Of a DNA stretch of 64,000 nucleotides, positions 43,523-53,301 are shown piece by piece. This DNA is from Atherix ibis. Its lineage: Eukaryota; Arthropoda; Insecta; Diptera; Athericidae. Under the pieces are notes generated by a model. The model was not told the DNA's origin, made no database searches, and worked only from the letters and a program-made list of their open reading frames with translations. The stretch covers positions 21,864,811 to 21,928,810 of the forward strand of contig OY282605.1 of the NCBI GenBank assembly GCA_958298945.1, read 5' to 3'. How positions within the stretch are numbered: the stretch's first letter is position 1; every line of letters begins with the position of its first letter. The position numbers and the translations under genes were made by a program.

Positions 43523-44831
43523 CGAGGTCTATTCAAAAGGTATCGCAAATTTTTAATTTCCGCGGGTTACGTATATTCGATTTTCGATTTTTTTTGTGGC
43601 GTTATGTTGGTACTTATATCTCTCACTTATGCCGACAAGTTCGGTCATTTTGAATGGCAGCTACTTTGCTTGCACGTGTTTTGGCTCGTTTTCGATTTTT
43701 GCCCATTCCAAAAAATGGATCAAAGAATCTGTATCAAATTTTGTGTGAAAAACAAAATTAATTGCGCGGACGCATTCCGAATGTTGACTGTGGCATATGG
43801 TGAAGCTACCTTGGACCGAAGCAACGTTTATCGGTGATACAAAATGTTCTCAGAGGGCAGAGTAGATGTGAACGACGAAAAGTGTGCCGGACGCCCGAGC
43901 ACGTCAACAACAGACGAAAATATTGATGAAGTGAAGAAAATAGTATTGGCCAATCGTCGAATCACCGTTAGAGAAGTTGCTGAGGACTTAAACATATCGA
44001 TTGGCTCGTGTCATTCGATTTTTACCAACGATTTGGACGCGATTTTTACCCGTCTCAATTCGTCGATTTTTACCAACAATTTGAGACGGGTCGCCGCGAA
44101 AATCGTACCAAAATTGCTCAATTTTGACCAAACACAGCATCGCATTAACATTGCGAATGAGCTGTTGTACTCTTTCCGCGACGACCCGAATTTATTCCAG
44201 AGGTTCATAATTGGTGACGAAAGACGTGGAAACCAAAGCTCAATCATCCCAATGGAAGCTGCCGCACGAGCCAAGACCGAAAAAAGCGTGCCAAGTTCGG
44301 TCGAATATGAAGGTTTTGCTTACAGTTTTCTTCGATTGGAGGGGGCGTGGTGCATTATGCGTTCTTGTCACATGGTAGAACGGTCAATAAGGAATATTAC
44401 CTGCAAGTTATGCGCAAGTTGCGCGAAGCAATCCGCCAGAAACGCCCGGATTTGTGGAAGAACAAAAATTGCCTTTTGCACCATGATAACGCCCCTGCTC
44501 ACGCATCGTTGCTTGTGGGCAAATTTTTGGCCAAAATCAACATACTAAAAATGCCGCTGCCACAGTATTCCCCAGATCTGGCCCCCTGTGACTTTTTCTT
44601 GTTCCCGAAACAGATTCTTTGATCCAATTTTGGAATGGGCAAAAATCGAAGACAAGCCAAATTACGTGCAAGCAAAGCAGCTGTCAAAAATTAACTGAAC
44701 ATTCAAAATGGCCGAACTTGTCGGCATAAGTAAGAGACATGAATACCAACATAACACCACAAAAAATCGAAAATCGAATATACGTAACCCGCGGAAATTC
44801 AAAATTCGCGATACTTTTTAAACAGACCTCG
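43523..44831 (+). mobile_element. Fold-back mariner with ~210-bp inverted ends
   Basis: Flanked by TA (43521-43522 and 44832-44833). The left 209 bp (43523-43731) and the right 221 bp (44611-44831) are inverted copies of one another, including the first codons of the transposase. The sister copy at 63099-63997 has a different, ordinary 3' end, so here the normal 3' end was replaced by an inverted copy of the 5' end. Length 1309 bp. Confidence 0.88.
43716..44622 (+). pseudogene. Mariner transposase pseudogene (CGAGGTCTG lineage)
   Basis: The ATG at 43716 opens MDQRICIKFCVKNKINCADA, then AYGEATLDRSNVYR and, after a shift, SEGRVDVNDEKCAGRPSTST and RRITVREVAEDLNISIGSCH. A 54-bp insertion-like duplication (two SIFTN units) disrupts the helix-turn-helix linker near 44015-44080. 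The catalytic region has IGDERRG in place of TGDESWVYG, LLHHDNAPAHASLLV (second Asp) and YSPDLAPCDFFLFPK (third Asp), after which the frame runs into the inverted 5' segment and stops. The C-terminal domain (compare KGRRYATIEEIKTASKEELN at 63.3 kb) is missing. Confidence 0.85.
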
Positions 44832-45004
44832 TATATGTCAGCCAGGATGACATTTTTTAAATTTAAAGTTTGCCATTTTATACTGAGGGAGTCTATAAGA
44901 TTGCTCGGTTCACAGCGTTACCGCCAGTCTCAGGATGACCTATAAGGTAATTTGGTTTTTGCCACTCAAATGTCTACAGGAATAAACGATTAGGCTCTAT
45001 GAAG

Positions 45005-45950
45005 GATATTTTTTCAGCCCATCGAAAGTAATATTAAACGAAAGATCGATATTTATACACAAAATTTTTTTTCTAAAAATGCATCCTTTTTATACAAAAT
45101 AATTCTTTGGTAAATAATCAAATGCATAATGGAACTTATGCACAGTGAACGAACTAAATTGATTGTGTTTTAATATTTTATTTGTTTAATTAAAATCAAT
45201 TCTTTTCTCAGATATTCTTAACATGCACAAGTAAATCACAGCAATTATTGGTTGTCATGAAAGTAATTACAGAACAAACCGTCACGTCGCGGCGTTTTTC
45301 ACGTACTATGACAAAGTGCCGTGAATAATGTAAGCTAGAGCACGTGCGTGTTTCAAGGTTCACTCATAAAATTTGCAAATCGTTGCGGTTGATTGATTAT
45401 TGGTTGAATGCGCTTCTCGGCGCACGGTAGAAAAGACGTTGCGCTACTTTTTTATTAATTCTCTTACGATTTCGTCTTGATTACCATTTTTTCTCTCCAA
45501 TTAACGTACGTGCATAATTAATAATTAGTAATTGTTTTAGTTATCAAGGAAAAAAAATTACTTCTCTTATTATAAAAATTATGCGTTAAACGAGAAAAAA
45601 AACTACAATAAATGAAAAATTATTGTATTTTTTATTTATTTAAACTTAAAAAAAAAAAACTTTTCTATATTTTAATAATTATTTTATAAAAAATTAGATG
45701 ATTTTTTTAAATAATTTTTACGTGATAAATAATATTTTACAAATTATTTAATAAAAAGAGTGCGAAAAGTAATATTAAATATTTGTTTTTATTTTTAATT
45801 CAATTAATAATTGGAAACCCATAACATTTCTTAAATAAATTTAAATATTTTAGTAAACAAATTTTACTTTTAAGGAAAATATTTTTTTGCATAATTTTTT
45901 TTTAATAGTCTCTGTACTTTTAGTTTTATTGCAAGGTCTTTATGTCTTGA
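45005..45950. other. Non-coding stretch
   Basis: 45270-45500 is of higher complexity and GC than its neighbours, without a reading frame; it could be regulatory, but nothing specific is recognised. The rest is A/T-rich. Confidence 0.4.
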
Positions 45951-45956
45951 ATATAG

Positions 45957-46027
45957 AACCCTACAAATTCTAATATGAAATTATATATGTATATAATATA
46001 TAATTTCATATTAGAATTTGTAGGGTT
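45957..46027. repeat. Perfect hairpin, 32-bp arms, 7-nt loop
   Basis: Arms 45957-45988 and 45996-46027 (AACCCTACAAATTCTAATAT.. and its mirror) are exact reverse complements; loop GTATATA. It lies 73 bp left of a mariner end. Confidence 0.95.
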
Positions 46028-46100
46028 TGGTGGCAATTTTTAGATGACCTTTAAAGTAATCCAACTAGTTTCTGGGATCTAAATTATTATATTTATTATA

Positions 46101-46573
46101 TTGGGTTGTCGGAAAAGTAATTTCGTTATTTCCCGACAGAGGACTTTATAGTATTTTTTCACAACCAACTTCACACTTAAGCCGCATAATCATATGTATT
46201 TTGACAGCTGACATAGCAAGGTTTGCTTGTGAAAAAATTCGATTGATTCTGCACAAGAGTTTTTGGTTGATACCCTTTTAAATATGGAAAGTGAAAAACA
46301 GCATTTTAGGCATATTTTACTATTTTACTATAGAAAAGATAAAAATGCTGTTCAAGCAAGAAAAAAATATCCGATGTGTATGAAGAAGATGTGTTAAGTG
46401 AGCGCCAGTGCCAAAACTGATTTGCAAAATTTCGATCCGGCAATTCTGGAGGCTAGTTGAAGCTGATTAAGACATTAATTAATGCAAACCGGCGAAAAAC
46501 AACTCGTGAGATCACTGAGAGATTAAATTTGTCGAATTCGACCGTTTATGATCATTTGAAACGGCTAGTGATC
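46101..46573 (+). mobile_element. Mellifera-like mariner, 5' part only
   Basis: TTGGGTTGTCGGAAAAGTAA starts right after TA (46099-46100). From the ATG near 46285 the frame gives a start MESEKQHFRHILLFYYRKDK, with stops, then REITERLNLSNSTVYDHLKR of the helix-turn-helix. Homology to the 53.3-kb copy ends abruptly at CGGCTAG (about 46573), where non-LTR sequence begins. Confidence 0.82.
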
Positions 46574-47115
46574 ACAGTAACAGAATGCCAACTAACACCA
46601 TTAGCCATACGCAGACACGATGACTGTACCAATTGCGACACATTTTTGTCGACTTATTGGATAACCACCAATCAACCAGTTTATTCAACATCCATACCGA
46701 AATTCTGTGCGTGGAAGCTCCTTAGAATCCGGATTGGATAAACCTGCTCTTACTCATAACATCCTTTTTGGCAACACCAATCGTCCCTTATGCCAATCAT
46801 GTGGCACCAATTTCACTATCATCTATATTCTACAGGAATGCCACATAACCAAGAATTACTTCGCCAGCAGGATTTCTCTCATTGTGGAGCTTCTAGACCC
46901 AACAACTCCATTCCCTAGTCCCCTATTTAAACTTCTACAACATACTAATCTGCTCCACAAAATATAACAAAATTCTTAATATTCCATATCACTAACCACA
47001 GACCAGTCTCTTCTCAGATAATTTCCCACACGTACTATGAAGTCGCCAAATGGCCTCACTGTCGTGGCGCTATGAAGTGGCCCCTGGCACATGTCTAAGG
47101 GACCTTACAAAAAGA
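46574..47115 (+). pseudogene. Jockey-like non-LTR retrotransposon, 3' end
   Basis: Plus-strand frames give LRIRIG-type sequence, then ALTHNILFGNTNRPLCQSCG and IYILQECHITKNYF. The pattern THxxLxxxxxPLCxxCGxxxTxxHILxEC marks the end of jockey-type ORF2 proteins. The frame ends at 46967. A 3' non-coding part follows and an A-rich tract at about 47109-47130 resembles a poly(A) tail. Only the last part of the element is present, as expected for 5'-truncated insertion. Confidence 0.75.
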
Positions 47116-47135
47116 AAAAAAAAGGAAAAAGTGGT

Positions 47136-47159
47136 TAGATATGATATATATCATATCTA
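47136..47159. repeat. Perfect 24-bp palindrome
   Basis: TAGATATGATATATATCATA then TCTA is its own reverse complement with no loop. It separates the retrotransposon tail from the 16-bp array. Confidence 0.95.
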
Positions 47160-47169
47160 GCCCTATACT

Positions 47170-47441
47170 ACCCTGGCTCTATGCTAAGCTGGCTCTATAA
47201 TGCGCTGGCTCTATTATACGCTGGTTCTATGATACACTGGCTTTATAATACGCTGGCCCTATAATACGCTGGTTCTATGTTACGCTGACTCTATAATAGG
47301 CGGGCTCTTTAATACGCTGGCTCTATGGTACGTTGGCTCTATTATACGCTGGCTCTATAATACGCTGGTTCTATGGTACGCTGGCTCTATTATACGCTGA
47401 CTCTATAATACGCTGGTTCTATGATACGCTGGCTTTATGCT
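47170..47441. repeat. Minisatellite, 16-bp unit, 17 copies
   Basis: The consensus is ACGCTGGCTCTATAAT. Seventeen consecutive units fit a strict 16-bp register without any insertion or deletion; differences are substitutions only, mostly at the last three positions and in GGCT/GGTT. The array stands out as GC-richer than its flanks. Confidence 0.95.
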
Positions 47442-47449
47442 ACGAAAAT

Positions 47450-48450
47450 ATTTCTTTTCAATAGTTTTGAAAATACCAATAATATTTTTGTATTTTCGCG
47501 TAATTTACACAATTACTAATAGTAGTTTCTTAATTGTTTTTATTGGTCAATAACCCTCTGTACGTACATACTTCTTATCTGAATATTTTAAATAATTAAA
47601 TGAATATAAATTAAATAGTTTCGAATTATAAATTCCTTTCCTTGAATTATTCATATTCTTATAGAAATAAAGTTGAATTTAGTTTGAATGTTTTTATTTA
47701 CTAAATTTTATGTGATCTAAAGTAATATTTAATATTAGTGGAAATAAATAATCACTTAAAATTACAACAGATAATCTATGTTTATGTGCATATACGTGCT
47801 TATAAGATCTTTTCTTTTAATTTTTAATATTAAATAACCAGTAATAAGCATAACTTGTGGAAATGAAAATTCTGAACCCAATATTGACCCGATACCGTGA
47901 AATAACCTAATTGCCTCCTATCACGAATAATCCATAAATTTCATTTAGATTATCTATTTTTCTAAATATTTTCCGGCAGTTTCCATAGAACAGGTTATAA
48001 GAAAAAAAACCAATAATAATAAACATATCATATACTGAAATTTGTTTCTTTTCATAATCGATACGCATTAGACCTTAAAAAGTAAAATTCCATTAGACAT
48101 TAAAAGCCTCATAAATACTACAATACATATATGCCAATCCCCTATTCTAATTTAAGTATCAAATAAGAACACGAATATTTTTCATTATAAAAATCATCTT
48201 TTCATTGTACTTTTATTAAATAGTCCAGTTGTGTTTATGTATAAAATGAATGAATACATTTTTTTTTTTGTTACTTTTCTTAAATAATTACTGTTTATCA
48301 TATGATCAATCTCATACGTATTATATTAATTACACATTTAATAGATAATAGAAAATGAAAATTTCAACGCAGTTTTGATAAAAATACGATATTCTTTTGC
48401 TAATAATTATTCTCTTTGCATTGATGCTGGCTAATGTCCCACATAATAAG
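47450..48450. other. Intergenic, 3' flank of mago nashi
   Basis: No gene recognised. A possible minus-strand poly(A) signal for mago nashi (AATAAA, plus-strand TTTATT) is at 48212-48217, about 240 bp past the stop. Confidence 0.5.
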
Positions 48451-48453
48451 TGT

Positions 48454-48964
48454 TTATATAGGTTTAATTTTGAAATGAAGTCCTATCAACGAGAATACTA
48501 AACATTTCAGATCTTGAACCAAATAATAGAAGCATCTTAATCCTTCGGGATCTTTTGAACGATTCACATCAACCAAGGAGCCGGTTTTTGAGGTTGTGAA
48601 GGAAATGTGTTCATCACCAATGACAATTTCCAGTTCCTATTAAAATGCAAGAACAAATGTTGGTATTCAAATTGTTTTTGATAGGGAAATATATAACACT
48701 TACCTGTCGTCCAACACGATCTGGTGGTGGCCATGGTGAATCATCTTCAGCCATAATTTCCGAATCTAAAATAATGCGTTTCAGTTCTTCCATAACTGAT
48801 TGATGTACGTACGCTTCTTTCCGGATCATTGTGTCATTCTTATAATTAGAATTGTTCGCGTAACGCAGTTTACCATCGGGTCGAAACTCAAACTCCAGAA
48901 ATTCATGGCCGAACTTTCCCTTATGGCCTACATAATACCGTAAATAGAAATCTTCCGTTGGCAT
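48454..48964 (-). CDS. mago: Mago nashi, exon junction complex subunit
   Basis: Mago nashi pairs with Y14/Tsunagi as part of the exon junction complex deposited on spliced mRNA; in flies it is required for oskar mRNA localisation (family knowledge). Two coding exons: 48704-48964 (87 codons, [20 protein letters not shown] ... PPPDRVGRQ) and 48454-48636 ([20 protein letters not shown] ... GLHFKIKPI, stop TAA). The intron (48637-48703, 67 bp) has GTAAGT and ATAG borders and falls in phase 0. The product is 147 aa, the usual length, and nearly identical to the fly protein as I recall it, e.g. [20 protein letters not shown] and [20 protein letters not shown]. No frameshift or stop. The ATG at 48964 was chosen because it gives the conserved start; the frame is open 42 codons upstream but that part is not conserved in type. 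Confidence 0.98.
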
Positions 48965-48969
48965 CTTTG

Positions 48970-50170
48970 CAAACAAAAAGCGGCTACACAATTTTGACAA
49001 CTGAATTCTAAATGACAGCAACGAGTTCGATGAGTTAAGTTCTGAAGGAAAGTTTTTTTTTGAGATTTTTTGACGAAACAAATATGGCACTCTTGACTAA
49101 TAAGCATGCTTCTCAATTAGGTGGTTTTTGTCTAAGGTAGTCAAAAGATTCCGTTTTGTTTGAATCTCTGATATTTTTTTTGATTTATTCATAATAAACT
49201 CTTATCCATTTTATGGTTTTGAAAATATAATTCTGTTATTTTATAGTTCTCAAATAAATATGTCAGCCAAGTTATCATCAGTATCTTAGATTAAAGAATA
49301 CCTGGATAGGCCCGTACGTCAGATTTTCGTATATGTATACGCAACAATTTTCTGGCCAAACTATTGCAAAAGCGGCAAGAAATCGTAACGCTTGCATACT
49401 TTTGAGTAGAAATTTTTTATGTAGACATGATATCCACTATCATCTACAATAGTTTTCGTAATACAGATTTATTGAATTGTAAAAGCATTATTTATGTTCA
49501 TTTTAATTCACTTATTGCAAACAAAAATTCAATTTAATACCAAGGACAGGCAATTTTTATTTTTTATACAATCTTTTGATATGAAATGGAATTGTGTTTT
49601 GCGTTTATTATTTATTTCGTAAATATCAATTAAATATCAAGCGCCTCAATTTTGTAGACGTTCAGAGAGTTTTAAAAAAACGCCATTCTCCATGAAAGTT
49701 TTGTTGTTTTTCAAGTGATTATTTTGGCACTTATCGGAAAGTGTAGTTTTTATATTTTTTGAAGTATTTACGAAAAAGGAAGTATTTATAGAAATAGTTA
49801 TATTGTTGATAACATTTAATAAGAAATTTTGGTTTCAGAAAATGAGGTGTTTTATAAAGGATTGCTGGTAATTCAACGGAATCAGGAAGCCGGGAATTAC
49901 TTTCATTCGGTACGTTGACATTTTCATTTTTAACTACAGAAATTAACAAAAATTTAGTTTATGATGTGCATAAATGGCTTTTAATGATTTATTTTGTCCA
50001 AAAAGTGATTAAAAAGGGAAAAGTTCGTCATTCAATAATTGTAAGCAAATGTGATGATGACAGTTTAATGTTTGCCACAAAATAGTTCAGTGTTGGCGTA
50101 TGTAAAGTGTGTGTAAATTAATTTAAGGGATATATCATTTTGGCTTAATAATTTTTATTTTTAATGTGAG
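48970..50170. other. Intergenic, 5' flank of mago nashi with an inverted repeat-family copy
   Basis: 49210-49470 carries an inverted copy of the ~215-bp repeat family (GCAAAAGCGGCAAGAAATCG mirrors CGATTTCTCGCCGCTTTTGC at 43.3 kb). Otherwise AT-rich. The mago promoter should lie just right of 48964, but no specific element was recognised. Confidence 0.5.
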
Positions 50171-50173
50171 GAC

Positions 50174-50260
50174 ATGGACTCAACTGAAGGAGAGGAAGAA
50201 TTTAATCCAACGCGTGTAAGTAAATCAACCCCGTTGTATAAATTTGGTAAAAGCAATTAA
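50174..50260 (+). CDS. Candidate first exon or short frame before the P-like fragment
   Basis: The ATG at 50174 opens 28 codons (MDSTEGEEEFNPTRVSKSTP...). A consensus donor (GTAAGT at 50216) follows MDSTEGEEEFNPTR, so this may be an exon of 14 codons. It is just upstream of, but not in frame with, the P/THAP9-like segment. Evidence is weak. Confidence 0.25.
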   Translation: MDSTEGEEEFNPTRVSKSTPLYKFGKSN

Positions 50261-50678
50261 TGCTACCTCGAGTAGATTGGCAATGTTAGAAAATACTTCG
50301 AATATTGCTCATAAAGAACGTGGATGCGAATTATTGAACCCATCTGCATTAAATGAATATAGTGAAAAAGTGGTCGAATACATATCAGGCTTTATTGTTT
50401 TTAAGCTAGGCAAGTCTTTGCATTGCGAAGACTGTCTTTCAGCTTTAGAAGGAGAATTCACATCAAACAGTTTGATGGCGTACAAGTCCTTTGGCTTCTT
50501 AAAGTACCCTTCTGAAAGTATTGTGAAAATTTGCCGAAGTGCTCAAAAACAAATCCGACAGCAGATGGTGCAGCTAAATTACCATTTCAATTCACAAACA
50601 CAAATTTCTATTATAAAGAAGCTTTCAATATCTACAAATGATTGTTTTAACATTAAAATTTGTATTAACTATGTGTAA
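50244..50678 (+). pseudogene. P-element/THAP9-like transposase fragment
   Basis: An open stretch of 144 codons without a leading ATG. NEYSEKVVEYISGFIVFKLG and LHCEDCLSAL fit the pattern (A/V)xEYIxGxxxxKL...xCxxC found near the C-terminus of P-type and THAP9-type transposases. AYKSFGFLKYPSESIVKICR follows in the position of their C-terminal helical part. No N-terminal THAP zinc finger or catalytic domain was found nearby, so it is a fragment, or one exon of a domesticated gene whose other exons I could not see. Confidence 0.55.
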
Positions 50679-50993
50679 GTTGTGGTTTGGTTTTAATTTG
50701 AACATAATATCACAATCTCTCATTTAATTCATTTTATGGATTTTTATTGGTACACATAATTATTTTGATATAATCAAATAACTCGAAATTTATATTTTTA
50801 TATGCTCTTCGACTTTATAATTCTGTTTTAATAAATAAAATTTAAATATAATAAATAATTAAATAATATTTTAAAATAGAATAGTGTATTTTATTGCAAA
50901 TTTCCAAAATTAATTTCATCAAACAACAAAACCCGAAATATTAAAAAAAAAATCTATTTGCTTACGCATAAATGACATTACATATCAATCAAA

Positions 50994-51155
50994 ATGGTTT
51001 TAAACGAACCGCTTCAATCGCATATTGAATATTTAAAATTGGCCCCCAATGATTTACGCCGTTTCTGTTATTTTGCATGTTTGTGCGTTCTACGAATGTT
51101 TGCCAAAAAAATTTGGACAGAATGCATAAAATCCTTTACATTTTTAGTCTCGTGA
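50994..51155 (+). CDS. Candidate small ORF, 53 aa, unknown
   Basis: ATG to TGA without interruption; reads MVLNEPLQSHIEYLKLAPND, then LRRFCYFACLCVLRMFAKKI and WTECIKSFTFLVS. The composition is unlike its very A/T-rich surroundings. A Cys-rich hydrophobic stretch sits in the middle. I do not recognise a family. It could be a small gene, an exon or a relic of the nearby P-like element. Confidence 0.25.
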   Translation: MVLNEPLQSHIEYLKLAPNDLRRFCYFACLCVLRMFAKKIWTECIKSFTFLVS

Positions 51156-51329
51156 CTTTCATATTTTTCACGTGACTTTTTAAATCGGTATTACGATTAT
51201 CGAAAATTTTATATTTCTAAAGAAATAATGTTTTTATAAGTTTTAATTTTGTCAATTGGTAGTTAAGAATCGCTTAAAACTTGTTAAAAATTATAAATAC
51301 TTTATGTCGATTAAGTCGACAAACAACAG

Positions 51330-51680
51330 CCTTTTCATGCTGATGTTTCGAACGAACATTTCCTTCAGAGACGAGGCTCACTTCTCGCTTAGTAGTTACG
51401 TCGTTAAGCAAAATTACTGTACATTGAGGCTCTGAAAACCCACAAGTGACTGTGGAGAAGCCATTGGCATATGCGAAAAGTGATTGTCTGGCGTGTATTT
51501 TAGTATTGCTTTGAAAATTAAATGAAAGACAGTTACTAAAAAAATTCTTAAAAAGATGAAATCCCCCAAAAACTTCCGCGGGTAGAGAGGGGAGAGAGGG
51601 TCATTTCAGTAATATTAATCTGAATTTTATTGCGTTTTATTTAATTTTATTTTCCGAAACACAAATTGGATTACCCTTTA
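51330..51680 (+). mobile_element. Degraded DEAHF-group element
   Basis: FRDEAHFSLSSYVVKQNYCT at 51365-51425 preserves the first catalytic-Asp region (D-E-A-H-F). GAAAACCCACAAGTGACTGT follows. The 3' terminal segment (TTTATTTTCCGAAACACAAA) is at about 51647-51666. The centre is deleted. Confidence 0.65.
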
Positions 51681-51794
51681 TTTATATTATTATAATTTCA
51701 GACAGTTTTTTTTATTACTAATTTTATGTAAATACGTAAAAAATGAACTTCTTTTGAAGAATATTAATAGGTGTTTTTTATTAATATTCCTTAA

Positions 51795-52500
51795 AAAAGG
51801 ACGTGATGCGAATGATTCAAATGCTACAAAAGTGGTCGTTTTGACATGGAAGACAAGGAGCGTCTTGAACCAGTTTGAAGACACATAATTGGAGGCATTA
51901 CTGGATGAAGATCCATGTCAAATACACCAAAAATTCATTGAGCGTGATCCAACAAGCTATTTTCTATCAAAGACATTGAACAGCGTTTTTACACATGTGA
52001 ACAGCTGCCCCAATGGCAAAAAATAAGGGTTTTCTGTATCGTATTATGACTGGTGAAGAAAAGTGGATCCATTACGATAATCTAAAGAGAAGAAAATCGA
52101 TGGAGGGTGGTTAAAATCGACGACCAAGCCAAACATAGTTCGAAGCTTATGCTATATATTTGGTGGAACCAGCTCGAGCTGTTGCAACCGGGTGAAACTA
52201 TCGCAGGAGCTCGCTACCGAACACAACTGATGCGTTTGAGCCGAGCATTGAAGGAAAAACGGCCACAATACGAGCAACGATACGATAAAGTGATTTTGGA
52301 GCACGACAACGCTCGGTGGTTAAAACCTACCTGGAAACACTAAAATGGGACGTCCTACCTCTCCCGCCGTATTTTTTAAATATCTCCCCTTCCTAATACT
52401 ACCTCTTCCGATCGACGACACATGGCCTCGCTGAGCAGCACTTCCAATCTTACAAAGAGACCAAAAATTGTACTCTGTCAAATGAATAGAAAAGTACTTA
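51795..52500 (+). pseudogene. Mariner transposase relic (cecropia/mellifera-like)
   Basis: GRFDMEDKER and [16 protein letters not shown] recall the helix-turn-helix region. VSYYDW*RKVDPLR (expected [11 protein letters not shown]) is shifted. The clearest open part, at 52107-52343, reads LELLQPGETIAGARYRTQLM then LSRALKEKRPQYEQRYDKVI and EHDNARW, with the second catalytic Asp. The sequence after it is shifted and truncated. No terminal repeats were recognised. Confidence 0.78.
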
Positions 52501-52509
52501 CATTACTTT

Positions 52510-53280
52510 TACTCTTTGCCAAAAGCCACCTTACCCTTTATTACTTAATAGCAACACAATTCTAAAATAAGAGAACTTGGAATTGACAAACATAATGGAC
52601 GATTAACGATAAATTAAACTTCAAGTTCTAAGCTTTTAATTCAATCAGAAAACCTCGATGGACTTATGGACTTAAATTTTATATTATAGCAAAACGTTTC
52701 CATTTCTATCGCGTCCAGTCCTCAAAGATCCTTCGAAAAATTATAGATGCCTCCTTTTATGTTCGTAATAACAAATTTAATCATAATCTTTTCCCCATTA
52801 CCAAAAATATCGTTCCCATTTTTCCTACTAAGAATCTTTATCGGAGACAACAAGGACTGTGGAATCAAAATTCTTCTATCTCTCATAAGTCGGGGAAACG
52901 CCAATGGGTGTTTACTTTAATTTGATTTCTTCATAATAATTAATTTATAAATTGTAGTTATAGATATAAAACTATTTGTTTGGGTCAATTTATAGGTAAG
53001 AGCTACTAAGTCAGTGCACAAAGCCGTATATTTTTAACTATACTTACGGATCCTTTTTGGTTCATTTCCCAATTAAATTAGCTTTACAAAAATAACAATA
53101 AAACCAAAAACCATAATATGATACCGATAAGACCTCATAATTAGTACAGTTTAGAAAATTTTATTGGAAATCTTTTAGTTTGGAATTCGAACAATAGCTT
53201 TCATGTTAAAAATTTTGCAAATTCATACCATTTCGAATCAATGAATTTATAAATAGGTTATTTGATGAACATTTAAAAAA
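52510..53280. other. Non-coding stretch
   Basis: Nothing supported. It ends in a 13-base G run (53289-53301) at the edge of the next mariner. Confidence 0.45.
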
Positions 53281-53301
53281 AAATATTTGGGGGGGGGGGG
53301 G

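Larger units (their letters stand above)
43144..45000 (+). repeat. Tandem repeat, ~215-bp unit, three copies, the last split by a mariner
   Basis: CTATAAG + G.TGTTCGGTTCA-type sequence starts at 43144, 43357 and 44893. GCAAGTAGTACGATTTCTCG occurs at 43249 and 43466, and the GTCAGCCAGG.TGACATTTTT block occurs in the first unit and again just after the mariner at 44833. The unit matches the terminal part of the DEAHF-group elements (compare 37400-37640 and, inverted, 49210-49470). Confidence 0.85.

Noticed and set aside
47170..47441. CRISPR-like or regulatory repeat array
   Set aside because: Units are contiguous 16-bp copies without spacers; an ordinary minisatellite.
48965..49090. 42-codon N-terminal extension of mago nashi (open upstream ATG)
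   Set aside because: The sequence is not like any Mago N-terminus; the conserved start is at 48964 and gives the standard 147-aa length.
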